A stretch of DNA of 29,888 bases from a virus. Shown in pieces: positions 16,709 through 24,665 of this stretch. A model generated the notes under the pieces. It was not told where the DNA came from, ran no database searches, and worked only from the letters and a program-made list of their open reading frames with translations. The stretch spans positions 1 to 29,888 of IMG/VR virus record IMGVR_UViG_3300035456_000001; one strand, given 5' to 3'. A program made the translations under genes and the position numbers. Numbering within the stretch: position 1 is the first letter of the stretch; each line of letters begins with the position of its first letter.

Positions 16709-19700
16709 TTTGATTATCTCCTTGTACTGGCATAGGTTGCTCAGCAGGCTGCGAGTTTTCTTGCGGAGCAGGTTGATTAAGTGCAGCTAACTTATCATGC
16801 TCTTCTTTTAAGACTTCTCCTAACAAACTTCTTACTTGCTCTTTACTTTCAGCAGCAAGCATTTCATTTTTAATTATAAGCTCCTTTAGCTTTTCTTGTT
16901 CTTGCTGTAACTTTAACTTAGCCTCTTCCAAACTTAACTGAGACTCTTGTAGTTTAATCTGTGCCTCTTGCATCGCCATCTGTTGCTGCGGGTTTGGAGG
17001 CGGAGGGGGCGGAGGCGCCGGAGCTTCTTTCCCCTCCTTTTTAGCCTCGTCTGCAGCCATCTTAGCCTTGATCTCAGGAGGAAGGAGAAAAGCGAGACGC
17101 TGCGCAACTTCTTCAGAACCAGGCCAATCCTGATACTTCGCATACAAGTCACCAATAACGCCGGCAGCTTGTGGGTAGTATTGTATAAACTCTTGCATTG
17201 ACTGTCTAGCTTCAGTACGTTGAGTAGTAAAGCTTGGACCGACAGTTACTGTAATGTCATAACTTCCTACTGACAAATCATTAATAATCTTCTCAGGGTT
17301 TTCTGGATCTTCAACATTTACAGCATCAAATCCATAACTTCCATCATCTAAACCAAGACGAATTACTCTTTCTGTATCTAAAATACCAGGAGCAATATCA
17401 ACCAAAATTCTTCCAAGATGCTCAATTGATCTTGAAAGATTATCAATAAAGGAGAATGTTCCAACATCACCTTCTTGTTTACGTTCTCTAATAGCTACAC
17501 CACTTCGTTCATTGCTGTGCATACCAAGACTTGCTCTTTGCAAGCCAATAGTATCACGCATTTCTTGATCTGTAGTAGCTGTGTTCTCACTCATAGCAGA
17601 AGAAGCTTGCGGAGGTGGTTCTCTGTGAGGCCAGCCTGGAGCTTCTTTATCTATCTCTACCAATATATAAGGATAATTCTTTCGTTGAAGATTATCCCAC
17701 TGAGTTTTATGCTCTCCAAGTTGTCTCGCAGTAATAAAGTAAGGTACTCTTGGTTGAAGAGCAGTTACTTCTGTATCAGTTGAATTATGAGTAGGCACCA
17801 TTCCTATACCAGCCAAATAAAGACTTGTTGGACTATCAACCGTAATACACTTTACTGGAACAGAAGGGACTTCTTGGATAGACTTAATACTATATCTCTT
17901 AGTACGTCTAGCCTCTTCTTCACGATTTCCAAGTCCTGCTAACTTACGAGAAAGTCTAAATACTGGTAAACGAGTAGTAAACGAAAACTGATACTCAATT
18001 TGTCTGTGTGAACTATTAGTAAGTTTATTAAAAGCTGTTCTATTACGAACACAATGCTTTGATTTGATACCAAGAGTTCTAAGTAACTCTGCAAAACCTT
18101 TTGCAAGTTCTAACTCCACAGTAGTAAAACTACAAGAACCATTTGTAGTACTAACAGAACCATCAGTATCCATTAAACCTTGCAATAATTGAAGTCGTTG
18201 TTCTTTTGAACCTCTAACATAGGAATAAGGAATATGTTTATTATTTAGTAAACCAAGTGCAGTAAATTTACTCCTTATTCCAAGAATTGTTTGCCGAATA
18301 CAATTTCCACTATCATTATGATAATCACTTAAATTACAACCAAACCACTTTAAGTGTGATGATAGTTCTAATGCATCATCTTTATGTTGAGTAAAGTTTG
18401 GTTCTGCAGAGGTACCATCTCCAAGCCATACTCCTAACACATAAGGAGGAATAGAATATTCTTGTTCTGGCAAATCTAAAGGTTCAGTTACGTTTATAAA
18501 GTGTTTTCCAGGAACTAACTGATCAGTAGTTATAGTTTTATTTTCCCAATTAAAGGTCTGTGATGTTCTTTTTCCTCGTTCTTCTACAGTCCAAAGATGT
18601 TTAATATCAGCTACTATAGTAGAATTATCGTCAAATGTAACCTCTAAACATTTTCTATTTTCAAAAACCTGACTAATATTAATAACAGTACAAACTTTAC
18701 CTTTATCATCAAAAACTTTCTGACCAACAAGAATATTTTCCATTGTTAGCCACCCAGATGGAGTAGGTATTAGTGTATTTAAGGAAAGAGCTCTCCAGTA
18801 ATTATACATTCTTTGAGGATCTTTACCATGACGAATAAGACCTTCAATAATTTTCTTCCCACCTACATTAATTTCCTTACCCCATACAGGAACTATTGGG
18901 ATATATTTCTTACCAACCCAAGTAGCTTCTTCAAGTACTTCATTACCAGAACACTTGTACCATTTAACTTCGTAAGTTTCTACTTCTCTATGTTTTACTT
19001 CTTCATCACCTTCTTTAAGTTCGTCTACAATTCGGTTATCTTTAAGTAAATAAATAGTCTTTTTAACTGGTTCTTTTACAAAGTACTCAGCAAGACGAAC
19101 TGTTTTCTCATTAGCCCAGCCTTCTGTATACAAAGCATCAGCAGAATTAAACGGCATTGGCTCTTTTTTATAAGTATCTTTATACTCATCACGACCCATT
19201 TCAGTAATTATAATACAATACTCAGCATCTGAACAATCATATTCCTGATGTCTTCCCCAATATACTGCCAGAGCATTTTCAATCTTTTCTATATAGGCTT
19301 CTTGATTAAATGAAGAATCAGAAGTATACTTAGTAACTACTCTCATTGCTCCATAGCCACAAGAAACAGCATGCTCAAAAGCATGATCAACAGCTATATC
19401 AGATTTTGATATCTGCTGCACATGTTTAATCCAACCAGAAAGCAACGTAGCTACTCTTTTATCAGCTTTGTCATCAACAGGTATTACTTTAATAGCTGGT
19501 CGGTTCATTCTCTGATCGCCAACTACCTGACTAATAAACGTAGGCATTTTATTTATTTCAAGACAAGGTCTTCCATTAGCTTCTCTATCAGCTTTAATCT
19601 CAGCAGGCCATTGTTTTCCTGGAACATATATAAACTCAAGATCATCAAAAGCAGCTTTACGATTATCACCATCTTCGTCTTGAGCTACTTTGAGTCTGTC

Positions 19701-19742
19701 TTTAAGCTCATCCAAAATCTTTTTGTGCTTAGCAGATAACAT
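16701..19742 (-). CDS. Portal protein, P22 type, interrupted by an intein
   Basis: The 1013-residue precursor becomes 677 residues after intein removal, close to P22 portal (725). The N-extein has the portal pattern: YVPGKQWPAEIKADREANGR, QVVGDQRMNRPAIKV, a run around SCGYGAMRVVT, and DPQRMYNYWR (309-317). The C-extein continues STDTEVTALQPRVPYF and later LQRASLGMHSNERSGVAI. Joining residue 317 to 654 gives NYWRSTDTE, the expected continuous family motif. The C-terminus has a poly-proline stretch (about residues 904-911) and a long coiled coil (QIKLQESQLSLEEAKLKLQQ), compatible with the C-terminal barrel of P22-like portals. The dodecameric portal is the DNA entry ring and terminase dock. The intein must splice for function. 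Confidence 0.9.
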   Translation of the reverse strand: MLSAKHKKILDELKDRLKVAQDEDGDNRKAAFDDLEFIYVPGKQWPAEIKADREANGRPCLEINKMPTFISQVVGDQRMNRPAIKVIPVDDKADKRVATLLSGWIKHVQQISKSDIAVDHAFEHAVSCGYGAMRVVTKYTSDSSFNQEAYIEKIENALAVYWGRHQEYDCSDAEYCIIITEMGRDEYKDTYKKEPMPFNSADALYTEGWANEKTVRLAEYFVKEPVKKTIYLLKDNRIVDELKEGDEEVKHREVETYEVKWYKCSGNEVLEEATWVGKKYIPIVPVWGKEINVGGKKIIEGLIRHGKDPQRMYNYWRALSLNTLIPTPSGWLTMENILVGQKVFDDKGKVCTVINISQVFENRKCLEVTFDDNSTIVADIKHLWTVEERGKRTSQTFNWENKTITTDQLVPGKHFINVTEPLDLPEQEYSIPPYVLGVWLGDGTSAEPNFTQHKDDALELSSHLKWFGCNLSDYHNDSGNCIRQTILGIRSKFTALGLLNNKHIPYSYVRGSKEQRLQLLQGLMDTDGSVSTTNGSCSFTTVELELAKGFAELLRTLGIKSKHCVRNRTAFNKLTNSSHRQIEYQFSFTTRLPVFRLSRKLAGLGNREEEARRTKRYSIKSIQEVPSVPVKCITVDSPTSLYLAGIGMVPTHNSTDTEVTALQPRVPYFITARQLGEHKTQWDNLQRKNYPYILVEIDKEAPGWPHREPPPQASSAMSENTATTDQEMRDTIGLQRASLGMHSNERSGVAIRERKQEGDVGTFSFIDNLSRSIEHLGRILVDIAPGILDTERVIRLGLDDGSYGFDAVNVEDPENPEKIINDLSVGSYDITVTVGPSFTTQRTEARQSMQEFIQYYPQAAGVIGDLYAKYQDWPGSEEVAQRLAFLLPPEIKAKMAADEAKKEGKEAPAPPPPPPPNPQQQMAMQEAQIKLQESQLSLEEAKLKLQQEQEKLKELIIKNEMLAAESKEQVRSLLGEVLKEEHDKLAALNQPAPQENSQPAEQPMPVQGDNQNA
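17784..18791 (-). mobile_element. Class 3-type intein with LAGLIDADG endonuclease in the portal gene
   Basis: The 336-residue insert spans precursor residues Ala318 to Asn653. It begins ALSLNTLIPTPSGWLTM (block A with Ala rather than Cys/Ser at position 1) and ends LYLAGIGMVPTHN, followed by Ser+1. The class 3 signature is complete: Trp384 in block B (KHLW), Cys632 in block F (VKCITVD) and Thr651 in block G (PTHN). Known class 3 inteins start splicing from the block F Cys instead of residue 1. A homing endonuclease of the LAGLIDADG type sits inside: YVLGVWLGDGTS (434-445) and LLQGLMDTDGSV (519-530), both with the acidic residue, so it could be active. The reading frame is open throughout. Confidence 0.9.
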
Positions 19743-19961
19743 TTATCTAATCCTCACACCAACTAAGTTATTGTGTCTTACTAAATCTAAAACAGATAAA
19801 CCTTCTGTAAGTTTATCAAACATTTCCTGTGTTACATTTTTATAGACTGACTTATTTCCACCACCAAAGATAACTATTAAATTACCAGAAGCCTCGTTAT
19901 ACGCTATAGACTTTACATTCTCATCATGAGAAAGTACTTGTGTCAGTACTACAGCATCCAC
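19743..19961 (-). CDS. KTSC-domain-like small protein
   Basis: This 72-residue protein follows the KTSC pattern: VKSIAYNEASGNLIVIFGGGNKSVYKNV then MFDKLTEGLSVLDLV (shown in parts, positions about 16-60), where a Ser-containing strand, a strand with F-x-G-G and a Y-x-x-V hairpin are followed by a helix. The final residues of the usual motif are diverged, so this is moderate. The function of KTSC domains is unknown, though they occur often in phage and mobile-element genes. The start is GTG at 19961, with GGTGA upstream, overlapping the terminase end by 13 bp; the product stops immediately before the portal ATG. Confidence 0.55.
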   Translation of the reverse strand: MDAVVLTQVLSHDENVKSIAYNEASGNLIVIFGGGNKSVYKNVTQEMFDKLTEGLSVLDLVRHNNLVGVRIR

Positions 19962-22441
19962 GCAGATTCACCATAACCATTACTATAATTTCTTTTAACT
20001 TCTTCTTGCTTCAGCTTAGCAAATACTTTCGTAGCACTGTTTGCAAAGTACTCAGTAAGTCCAAGTGCATCAGCAATATTAGGAGAAGCAATTCCTCTTG
20101 CTTTCATATCTTTCTTAGACTCTACAATTATTCCACCATGCTGATTAAATTTATACCTAACTGTAGCAAGTTCATTTGCAAGTTGGTTTCCTAAAGACTC
20201 TGTATCACCAACAAGTTTTACTTCTGGAAAACTATACTTACCAAGTATACAGTTATCTCTAACTCTTACCCAAAGTTCATCCCGTAGTTTATGAAATTTT
20301 TCTATGTTACTTGAAGAATTTGTTACATTTACTTGGTAAAGATTTCGTAAATTATGTTTTTCAAGCCAGTCTGCTACACCAGCACCAACACCTATAACAT
20401 CTATAGCTACACCACTAGCATTAAGTTCTTGGTAAGTTTGGTTTATAAAACCACCTAGGTCTATAGTATTAAGTTTTCTAAAAGTTTCCCAAGGATCAAT
20501 TCTAAGTCCTTGTCTTGGCAAAATTATAGATGCGTCGCTGCCATAGCGTGCCACGTCTACACCTAGATATAGTGGCTCATCTTCAGCAACATCAAAAGTG
20601 TTACCAATACACTGAATTGCTGCCCACAAAGGAATTAAAGTATTTTCATCTTGTAACGGAGGATTTCCTTCTACACGTATTCTAAAAATATTAGAATCTA
20701 TACCATACTTTCTAGCAAAATATTCTGGCATAGACTTATCTACATTACTAGATTTTCTTGAATCCCAATGAAGTCTATACCAATCCTGCTTAGCAGACTC
20801 ACTAAAATGTGTATCATAATAATAACCAGAATTACGAGTCATATTACCAATAAGCAAAACCTTATTGTCTGGCTGAGACATGGCGCCTTCAAGTGGTATA
20901 AAGGTTGGGTCAGGTATTCCAGAACTCTCGTCACATATGATTAAAAGATGGTCACCATGTAGCCCAGCCAGAGTTTCAGCTTGTTCATCTTTAGTTGCTC
21001 TAACAGAAGGAGAAATTAATCTCAACCACCACTCTTTACTAGCATCTTTTTGTATAACAGAATCCTTTAATATTCTAAATTCGTCTGCAACCAACGACTG
21101 TCTAAGCCACTTAGATATTTCAGCTAAAAATATATCTCGTAATTGTCTGTTTGTAGGAGCAGTAACTACAACTTTTGCATAAGGCCTTGTTACAAGAAAC
21201 CATAAAGCAATCCACGAAGCTACGGCATCTTTTCCTGTATTATGTGTTACTGTAAAATCACCAAGAACATATAAGCTATTCCCATCTAACTCAAATCCAT
21301 AATAGGTATCTTCAGCAAGTCTCTCAACCGAAAAACCAAAATGAAGGTTAGTTTTTAAATTTTCTAAAACCTTCTTTCTTTCTATTTGTGTAGGAATTAA
21401 ATGTGTATCACCAGAAATATAAATAACATTTTTATAACTCTTTTTTTGGATATTCTTATAAGTCCATGTGCCAATAGTCTTTTGTAATGTAGCCTTAAGA
21501 CCAACCGATTGGCACAAAAATAAAATGTCTTCTGCTACTTCATCAGATTTTTGAGTAATAGAAAATTGTCTAGAGTGTGCATCTTTAGAACCATCAGAAT
21601 CTATTAAGCCAGCAAGTAATTGCAAGCGTGCTTTCTTAGAATTAAATAAATACTCCTTTGGAATATGCTTATTACTATATAAATTATAGTATTTAAGTGC
21701 AGCTATAAAAGGATTTTGTAAGTTATTACTTTCTTGTACAGTAGAAAAGACTAGCCGATGCCTAATATCCTGATACGTAGACATTTTAAGATTATTAGCT
21801 TCTCCAAAAGCTTGCCATATGCCAATAACCTCTTTATCTATATTAGTTAATTCAGCTTGATTATGTGTTCCATCTCCAAGCCAAAGACCAAGAATATATG
21901 GAGGAATCTTTACATTATATTCAGGATATTCAATTCCTACTCTGTAACCAACAAACTTTTTTCTTTTATATTCAGGCCAAGATAAATAATCTCTGACAGA
22001 GACATTTATTTTATCACCTGCTTTATATCTAGCAGTTTTACCTAAATTACCACTACACACAAGTGAAAGAATATGACTCATGTTTACATCATAGTAAGTA
22101 TTATTATGATACTTAATACGTGCCATTTCTTCTGTACCAGAATAAAGTTTAAGAACTGTTCTAGGAGTATTATCATCTCCCATAATAAGATCTCCAACTT
22201 TAATATCTTGTACTGCTTTAAAACCATAAGGATACATATGTATAATGGCATTTCTTGCATGACAGCCGTGCCCAGAACGTACTGTTATACGCTTTTCCTT
22301 ACCAATAGCTTGTAATAACTCAATCTGTTGCTCAGTTGGCTCAGCTTTAATACACTCCTTCACGAACTGAAGAGGAGAATTCTTCCACTCCTTTAGTTTA
22401 TTAATAACTGATTTATGTATGTCAGGAGTATTAAGTTCCAC
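19949..22441 (-). CDS. Terminase large subunit, interrupted by an intein in the Walker A loop
   Basis: The 830-residue precursor becomes 488 residues after intein removal, the usual TerL length. The Walker A motif is split: RSGHG (55-59) then TGKDA after the intein, together giving SGHGTGKD. Walker B is LLIICDES (499-506, catalytic E505). The nuclease domain shows LGVDVARYGSDASI (D629) and, near the C-terminus, SPNIADALGLTEYFA (D791). The protein pumps DNA into the prohead through the portal and cuts the concatemer. Upstream are an HNH-like protein and the small subunit; downstream the KTSC-like gene overlaps by 13 bp. Splicing is essential, because the intein removes the ATP-binding loop's continuity. 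Confidence 0.93.
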   Translation of the reverse strand: MELNTPDIHKSVINKLKEWKNSPLQFVKECIKAEPTEQQIELLQAIGKEKRITVRSGHGCHARNAIIHMYPYGFKAVQDIKVGDLIMGDDNTPRTVLKLYSGTEEMARIKYHNNTYYDVNMSHILSLVCSGNLGKTARYKAGDKINVSVRDYLSWPEYKRKKFVGYRVGIEYPEYNVKIPPYILGLWLGDGTHNQAELTNIDKEVIGIWQAFGEANNLKMSTYQDIRHRLVFSTVQESNNLQNPFIAALKYYNLYSNKHIPKEYLFNSKKARLQLLAGLIDSDGSKDAHSRQFSITQKSDEVAEDILFLCQSVGLKATLQKTIGTWTYKNIQKKSYKNVIYISGDTHLIPTQIERKKVLENLKTNLHFGFSVERLAEDTYYGFELDGNSLYVLGDFTVTHNTGKDAVASWIALWFLVTRPYAKVVVTAPTNRQLRDIFLAEISKWLRQSLVADEFRILKDSVIQKDASKEWWLRLISPSVRATKDEQAETLAGLHGDHLLIICDESSGIPDPTFIPLEGAMSQPDNKVLLIGNMTRNSGYYYDTHFSESAKQDWYRLHWDSRKSSNVDKSMPEYFARKYGIDSNIFRIRVEGNPPLQDENTLIPLWAAIQCIGNTFDVAEDEPLYLGVDVARYGSDASIILPRQGLRIDPWETFRKLNTIDLGGFINQTYQELNASGVAIDVIGVGAGVADWLEKHNLRNLYQVNVTNSSSNIEKFHKLRDELWVRVRDNCILGKYSFPEVKLVGDTESLGNQLANELATVRYKFNQHGGIIVESKKDMKARGIASPNIADALGLTEYFANSATKVFAKLKQEEVKRNYSNGYGESAWML
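21239..22264 (-). mobile_element. Class 1-type intein with LAGLIDADG endonuclease in terminase Walker A
   Basis: The 342-residue intein spans precursor residues Cys60 to Asn401. It starts CHARNAIIHMYPYGF (nucleophilic Cys1) and ends YVLGDFTVTHN followed by Thr+1, so ordinary class 1 splicing is expected. Block B shows VNMSHILSL without the class 3 Trp, and block F (YYGFELD) has no Cys, in contrast with the portal intein. LAGLIDADG motifs are YILGLWLGDGTH (182-193) and LLAGLIDSDGSK (275-286). Insertion between Gly59 and Thr402 lies in the most conserved DNA of the gene, as is usual for homing sites. Confidence 0.9.
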
Positions 22442-22673
22442 TAAAGCGCAACCAAATAAGTATTCGTTCTAAGTTAGTTAGTTTATGATAAACTCTTGTA
22501 CTTCTCGCTGCTTGCTTATTTAACCTTGTTATTTCTTTATGACACTTAATACAAATAGTAACCGTGATCTCAGGATCATAAACAATATGATGTCTTTCTA
22601 ACTTAGCCCTCTTTCCACACTTTTTACACTTAGGTAATTTTAAAAAAGCTGCTCTCTGTTTACTTGTAGTCAT
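22431..22673 (-). CDS. HNH-type protein upstream of terminase large subunit
   Basis: This 80-residue protein has CKKCG (C16, C19), ERHHIVYD (H28, H29) and ICIKCHKEI (C41, C44, H45), the zinc-ribbon and HH...CxxCH layout of small HNH nucleases. Small HNH proteins beside phage terminase genes (for example HK97 gp74) help packaging by cutting or stimulating terminase. The last conserved His of the HNH core is not evident, so nuclease activity is uncertain. The C-terminus (NLERILIWLRF) is helical. It overlaps the terminase start by 11 bp, indicating coupling. Confidence 0.7.
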   Translation of the reverse strand: MTTSKQRAAFLKLPKCKKCGKRAKLERHHIVYDPEITVTICIKCHKEITRLNKQAARSTRVYHKLTNLERILIWLRFSGT

Positions 22674-22741
22674 ACCTCACTAGCCAAACGTGCAGTTAAG
22701 AGCGGGTAACAACAAAAATCCACGCGGTCGGGTCGCTCAAC

Positions 22742-22939
22742 TCAATTTGCCAGAAAGGTCAATTGTTGACCATTTGACTGGTACGCGCGGGTTAGAATCT
22801 GCCCGTGTATCAGGGCGTGGATGTTAGTTATGTTTCCTTTTGGTGAAAGTTCTGCAATCAGCCCGCCGAGCAGTAAGCCTTCATTCGTGGGCTTCATGAT
22901 TGGGATTACTCCAAGCTGTGGTTGGTTGTCAGGTATCAT
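22742..22939 (-). CDS. Unknown 65-residue protein after the small terminase
   Basis: I do not recognise this protein (MIPDNQPQLGVIPIMKPTNE..., ending GQQLTFLAN). It has a hydrophobic GLLLGGLIAEL segment but is too short to call a membrane protein with confidence. Its start directly abuts the stop of the terminase small subunit. Codon use here is less AT-rich than in the structural genes. A dispersed palindrome site lies in its last codons. Confidence 0.5.
   Translation of the reverse strand: MIPDNQPQLGVIPIMKPTNEGLLLGGLIAELSPKGNITNIHALIHGQILTRAYQSNGQQLTFLAN
22751..22771. promoter_or_regulatory. Dispersed palindrome site 3, upstream of HNH/terminase
   Basis: CCAGAAA followed by GGTCAATTGTTGACC (22757-22771) matches the family at 5439 with one base different in the spacer. 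It overlaps the end of the 65-residue gene and lies about 80 bp upstream of the HNH gene on the minus strand. Confidence 0.5.
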
Positions 22940-23425
22940 CTAAAAATCCTGTTCGTCTATCTCGTTTATTGAAGTCACTTGACCTTCATCATTCGTGCTG
23001 TCTGTATACTCCGCATCAGTGATCGAGAGGTCAGGGAGTTGTGTTCCAGCAGCCAGTGCTTGCTCCTGTTTCTCCATATAAATTAAGTGAGCAACAAGTC
23101 CTTTAATCTCACTCGGCTTGTTCTCAATTACTAATTCCTTATCCTTTAAAATCTTATAACTCGCCACCAAGTCTTTCAGTGGAGCCTCTTCAATCTTTCC
23201 AGGCGTAATAGCTTCCAAAATTCTTGCTTGCAAAGCAGTTAGTTGCAGGGACTGAATCGACCGGTATTGAAGCAGCAACCCTTGCTCCTTTTGAATCTCT
23301 GCAATACGAGCCCTGAGGGTCGGCGGAGTAATGCTCAACTCTCCTGCCACAGAAGGAATACTCTCTCCTCTCATAAGGAGATCCAACGCCGCTTCAATAT
23401 CAAACTCTTTCTGTGGTCTACCCAT
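22940..23425 (-). CDS. Terminase small subunit (HTH DNA-binding)
   Basis: This 161-residue protein starts MGRPQKEFDIEAALDLLMRG and carries a helix-turn-helix at about residues 11-45 (IEAALDLLMRGESIPSVAGE, then ITPPTLRARIAEIQ), the pattern of phage small terminases that recognise the packaging site. The middle forms helices (LQLTALQARILEAI; LVASYKILKDKELVIENK) suited for oligomer ring formation. The C-terminus is acidic (SITDAEYTDSTNDEGQ). Position before TerL supports the call. A general HTH regulator is the alternative. AAAGGAAG precedes ATG 23425. Confidence 0.7.
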   Translation of the reverse strand: MGRPQKEFDIEAALDLLMRGESIPSVAGELSITPPTLRARIAEIQKEQGLLLQYRSIQSLQLTALQARILEAITPGKIEEAPLKDLVASYKILKDKELVIENKPSEIKGLVAHLIYMEKQEQALAAGTQLPDLSITDAEYTDSTNDEGQVTSINEIDEQDF

Positions 23426-23461
23426 TATAGACTTCCTTTATTACAGGCAGGCAGTGCCTTG

Positions 23462-23734
23462 TTATTTCTTTATTGGGTGTTTGGTTCGGAAGGTCAATAC
23501 TATACCTTCCTTCTTTGCTTTCTTAATTGCCTCACGTTCTTCATAATTAGGCTTTCCAATAGTAAACATAATTTCTGTTCTTTTCTCATCTTTGTTAATT
23601 TTTCCACCAAAGCGTTTCCTTGTCGCCTTAATTGTTAAGTTATCATTTTTGTACGCAAACCATGTTGACTTATACGCTCCACCAACCAAAATACGTTCTG
23701 CGAGTTCTGCAAAAACTTTGCTCCTGTAATCCAT
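23462..23734 (-). CDS. Unknown 90-residue basic protein
   Basis: No family is recognised. The protein has an N-terminal helix (YRSKVFAELAERILVGGAYK), a central basic beta-like part (DNLTIKATRKRFGGKINKDE) and a C-terminal segment KKEGIVLTFRTKHPIKK. The high Lys/Arg content would fit a nucleic-acid-binding protein. AAAGGAG precedes ATG 23734. It is the second gene of the leftward cluster. Confidence 0.5.
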   Translation of the reverse strand: MDYRSKVFAELAERILVGGAYKSTWFAYKNDNLTIKATRKRFGGKINKDEKRTEIMFTIGKPNYEEREAIKKAKKEGIVLTFRTKHPIKK

Positions 23735-23787
23735 TTTAATCTCCTTTTAGGTCTATCAAAAGACCGCTCCGAAAATAAGGCTTCTGC

Positions 23788-24003
23788 CTACCCATTAAAC
23801 CCGCACCCTTCCTCAGGAAGAAGATTCCTACAGTTCCCTACATGCGAAGGTTTATACTCACTGCAAAGATAACTTTGCTCTCCCGCTGTACATTTATACC
23901 TCGCCTCCAGCTTCCTATAATCCTTCTTAATCTCCACTGGCGCGGGGGATTCAATACTTCTAAAAGTCTCTTCCAGTTTTACTCTAATCTCTTGCTCTAC
24001 CAT
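23788..24003 (-). CDS. Unknown 71-residue protein with four Cys
   Basis: This is the first gene after the leftward promoter. Four cysteines are spaced across the C-terminal half (C38, C47, C58, C67: CTAGEQSYLC ... NCRNLLPEEGC), suggesting a zinc site or disulfides. The N-terminal half is a charged helix (EQEIRVKLEETFRSIES). No family recognised. The site before ATG 24003 is weak (GGAAAAG), and the start may be imperfectly chosen. Confidence 0.45.
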   Translation of the reverse strand: MVEQEIRVKLEETFRSIESPAPVEIKKDYRKLEARYKCTAGEQSYLCSEYKPSHVGNCRNLLPEEGCGFNG

Positions 24004-24041
24004 TTCTTTTCCAAATCCAACCCTTCTTTTATACTAGCCAC

Positions 24042-24070
24042 ACCATACCATGTATTTCGATAGTTGTCAA
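24042..24070 (-). promoter_or_regulatory. Leftward sigma70-type promoter for the packaging/virion cluster
   Basis: Read on the minus strand: -35 TTGACA (24070-24065), 17-bp spacer beginning ACT, -10 TATGGT (24047-24042). The first gene starts about 40 bp downstream. It shares the unusual TTGACAACT start with three rightward promoters, suggesting one promoter family. Confidence 0.5.
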
Positions 24071-24354
24071 CTAATATTTACTAGTTATGCTAAATATTTC
24101 ACAACTACATTTACCCATTCGTGCCACTTAGACCAAAAGTAAAAACTTACCTTGGGGGAATATAGGGGTAGTATAGGCTATAAGGTACTGGTCTATGGTC
24201 GTATACCCCTCCCCTGACGGAGCGTCAAGTTATTGACATTGAAGCGAGCTTCCCGCTGCAATAGTCATGCCAAGCTTTAATCAAACGAAAAATAAAATTG
24301 TTGTTGTGGGCAGATGTTTGCGGTTATGGCATGGGCTGATTACTTTTTACCCAC

Positions 24355-24368
24355 CGACATTATTGTCG
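24355..24368. promoter_or_regulatory. Operator-like palindrome CGACATTATTGTCG, copy 1
   Basis: CGACA-TTAT-TGTCG is an inverted repeat of two 5-bp arms around a 4-bp centre. It is exactly repeated at 24444-24457, and a near copy begins 20 bp to the right. Confidence 0.6.
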
Positions 24369-24374
24369 AACGCT

Positions 24375-24388
24375 CGTCATTTTTGTCG
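24375..24388. promoter_or_regulatory. Operator-like palindrome, copy 2 (imperfect)
   Basis: CGTCATTTTTGTCG differs from the copy at 24355 at two positions. The start-to-start distance of 20 bp, about two helical turns, suggests cooperative binding on one face of the DNA. Confidence 0.55.
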
Positions 24389-24406
24389 AATGGTGTAAGC
24401 TATTAA

Positions 24407-24420
24407 TATCATTATTGATT
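24407..24420. promoter_or_regulatory. Degenerate palindrome site, copy 3
   Basis: The core CATTATTG (24410-24417) is intact and flanked symmetrically (ATCA-TTAT-TGAT), but the outer CGA/TCG arms are changed. Confidence 0.35.
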
Positions 24421-24443
24421 CGCCAGATTTTACGAAAATCGCT

Positions 24444-24457
24444 CGACATTATTGTCG
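24444..24457. promoter_or_regulatory. Operator-like palindrome CGACATTATTGTCG, copy 4
   Basis: Exact match to the 14-bp site at 24355-24368. Confidence 0.6.
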
Positions 24458-24579
24458 GATTTGCTCCATTTATTTTATGACCGTCGGTCATTGTTTTCGC
24501 CAGAAATGCAATGATTCCGCATGGTTGCAGACTTTCTTTTCGTCAGTGATTATTTGGCACAATGTCTGCATACATATAA

Positions 24580-24593
24580 AAACAATAATGACA
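24580..24593. promoter_or_regulatory. Degenerate palindrome site, copy 5 (reverse)
   Basis: The core CAATAATG (24583-24590) is the complement of CATTATTG; the outer arms match only in part. It lies about 90 bp before the first rightward gene. Confidence 0.35.
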
Positions 24594-24651
24594 CAATGTT
24601 CTTTGACAATTAAATATTGAGATTCATGCCTTCCATAATGTCCGCCTTCAT

Positions 24652-24665
24652 TAACATTATTGAAA
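24652..24665. promoter_or_regulatory. Degenerate palindrome site, copy 6, next to the ribosome site
   Basis: The core CATTATTG (24655-24662) lies 8 bp ahead of the GGAGG site of the first rightward gene, a position from which a bound protein would block the transcript. Confidence 0.35.

Noticed and set aside
16701-19742. Portal insert as a fused unrelated domain
   Set aside because: The ends have intein block A and HN-S residues, the internal LAGLIDADG motifs are in the right order, and removal restores the portal motif exactly.
24553-24580. Promoter TTGGCA...TATAAA for the gene at 24684
   Set aside because: The spacer is only 15 bp and the -35 box differs from the shared TTGACAACT family, so support is too weak for a feature.
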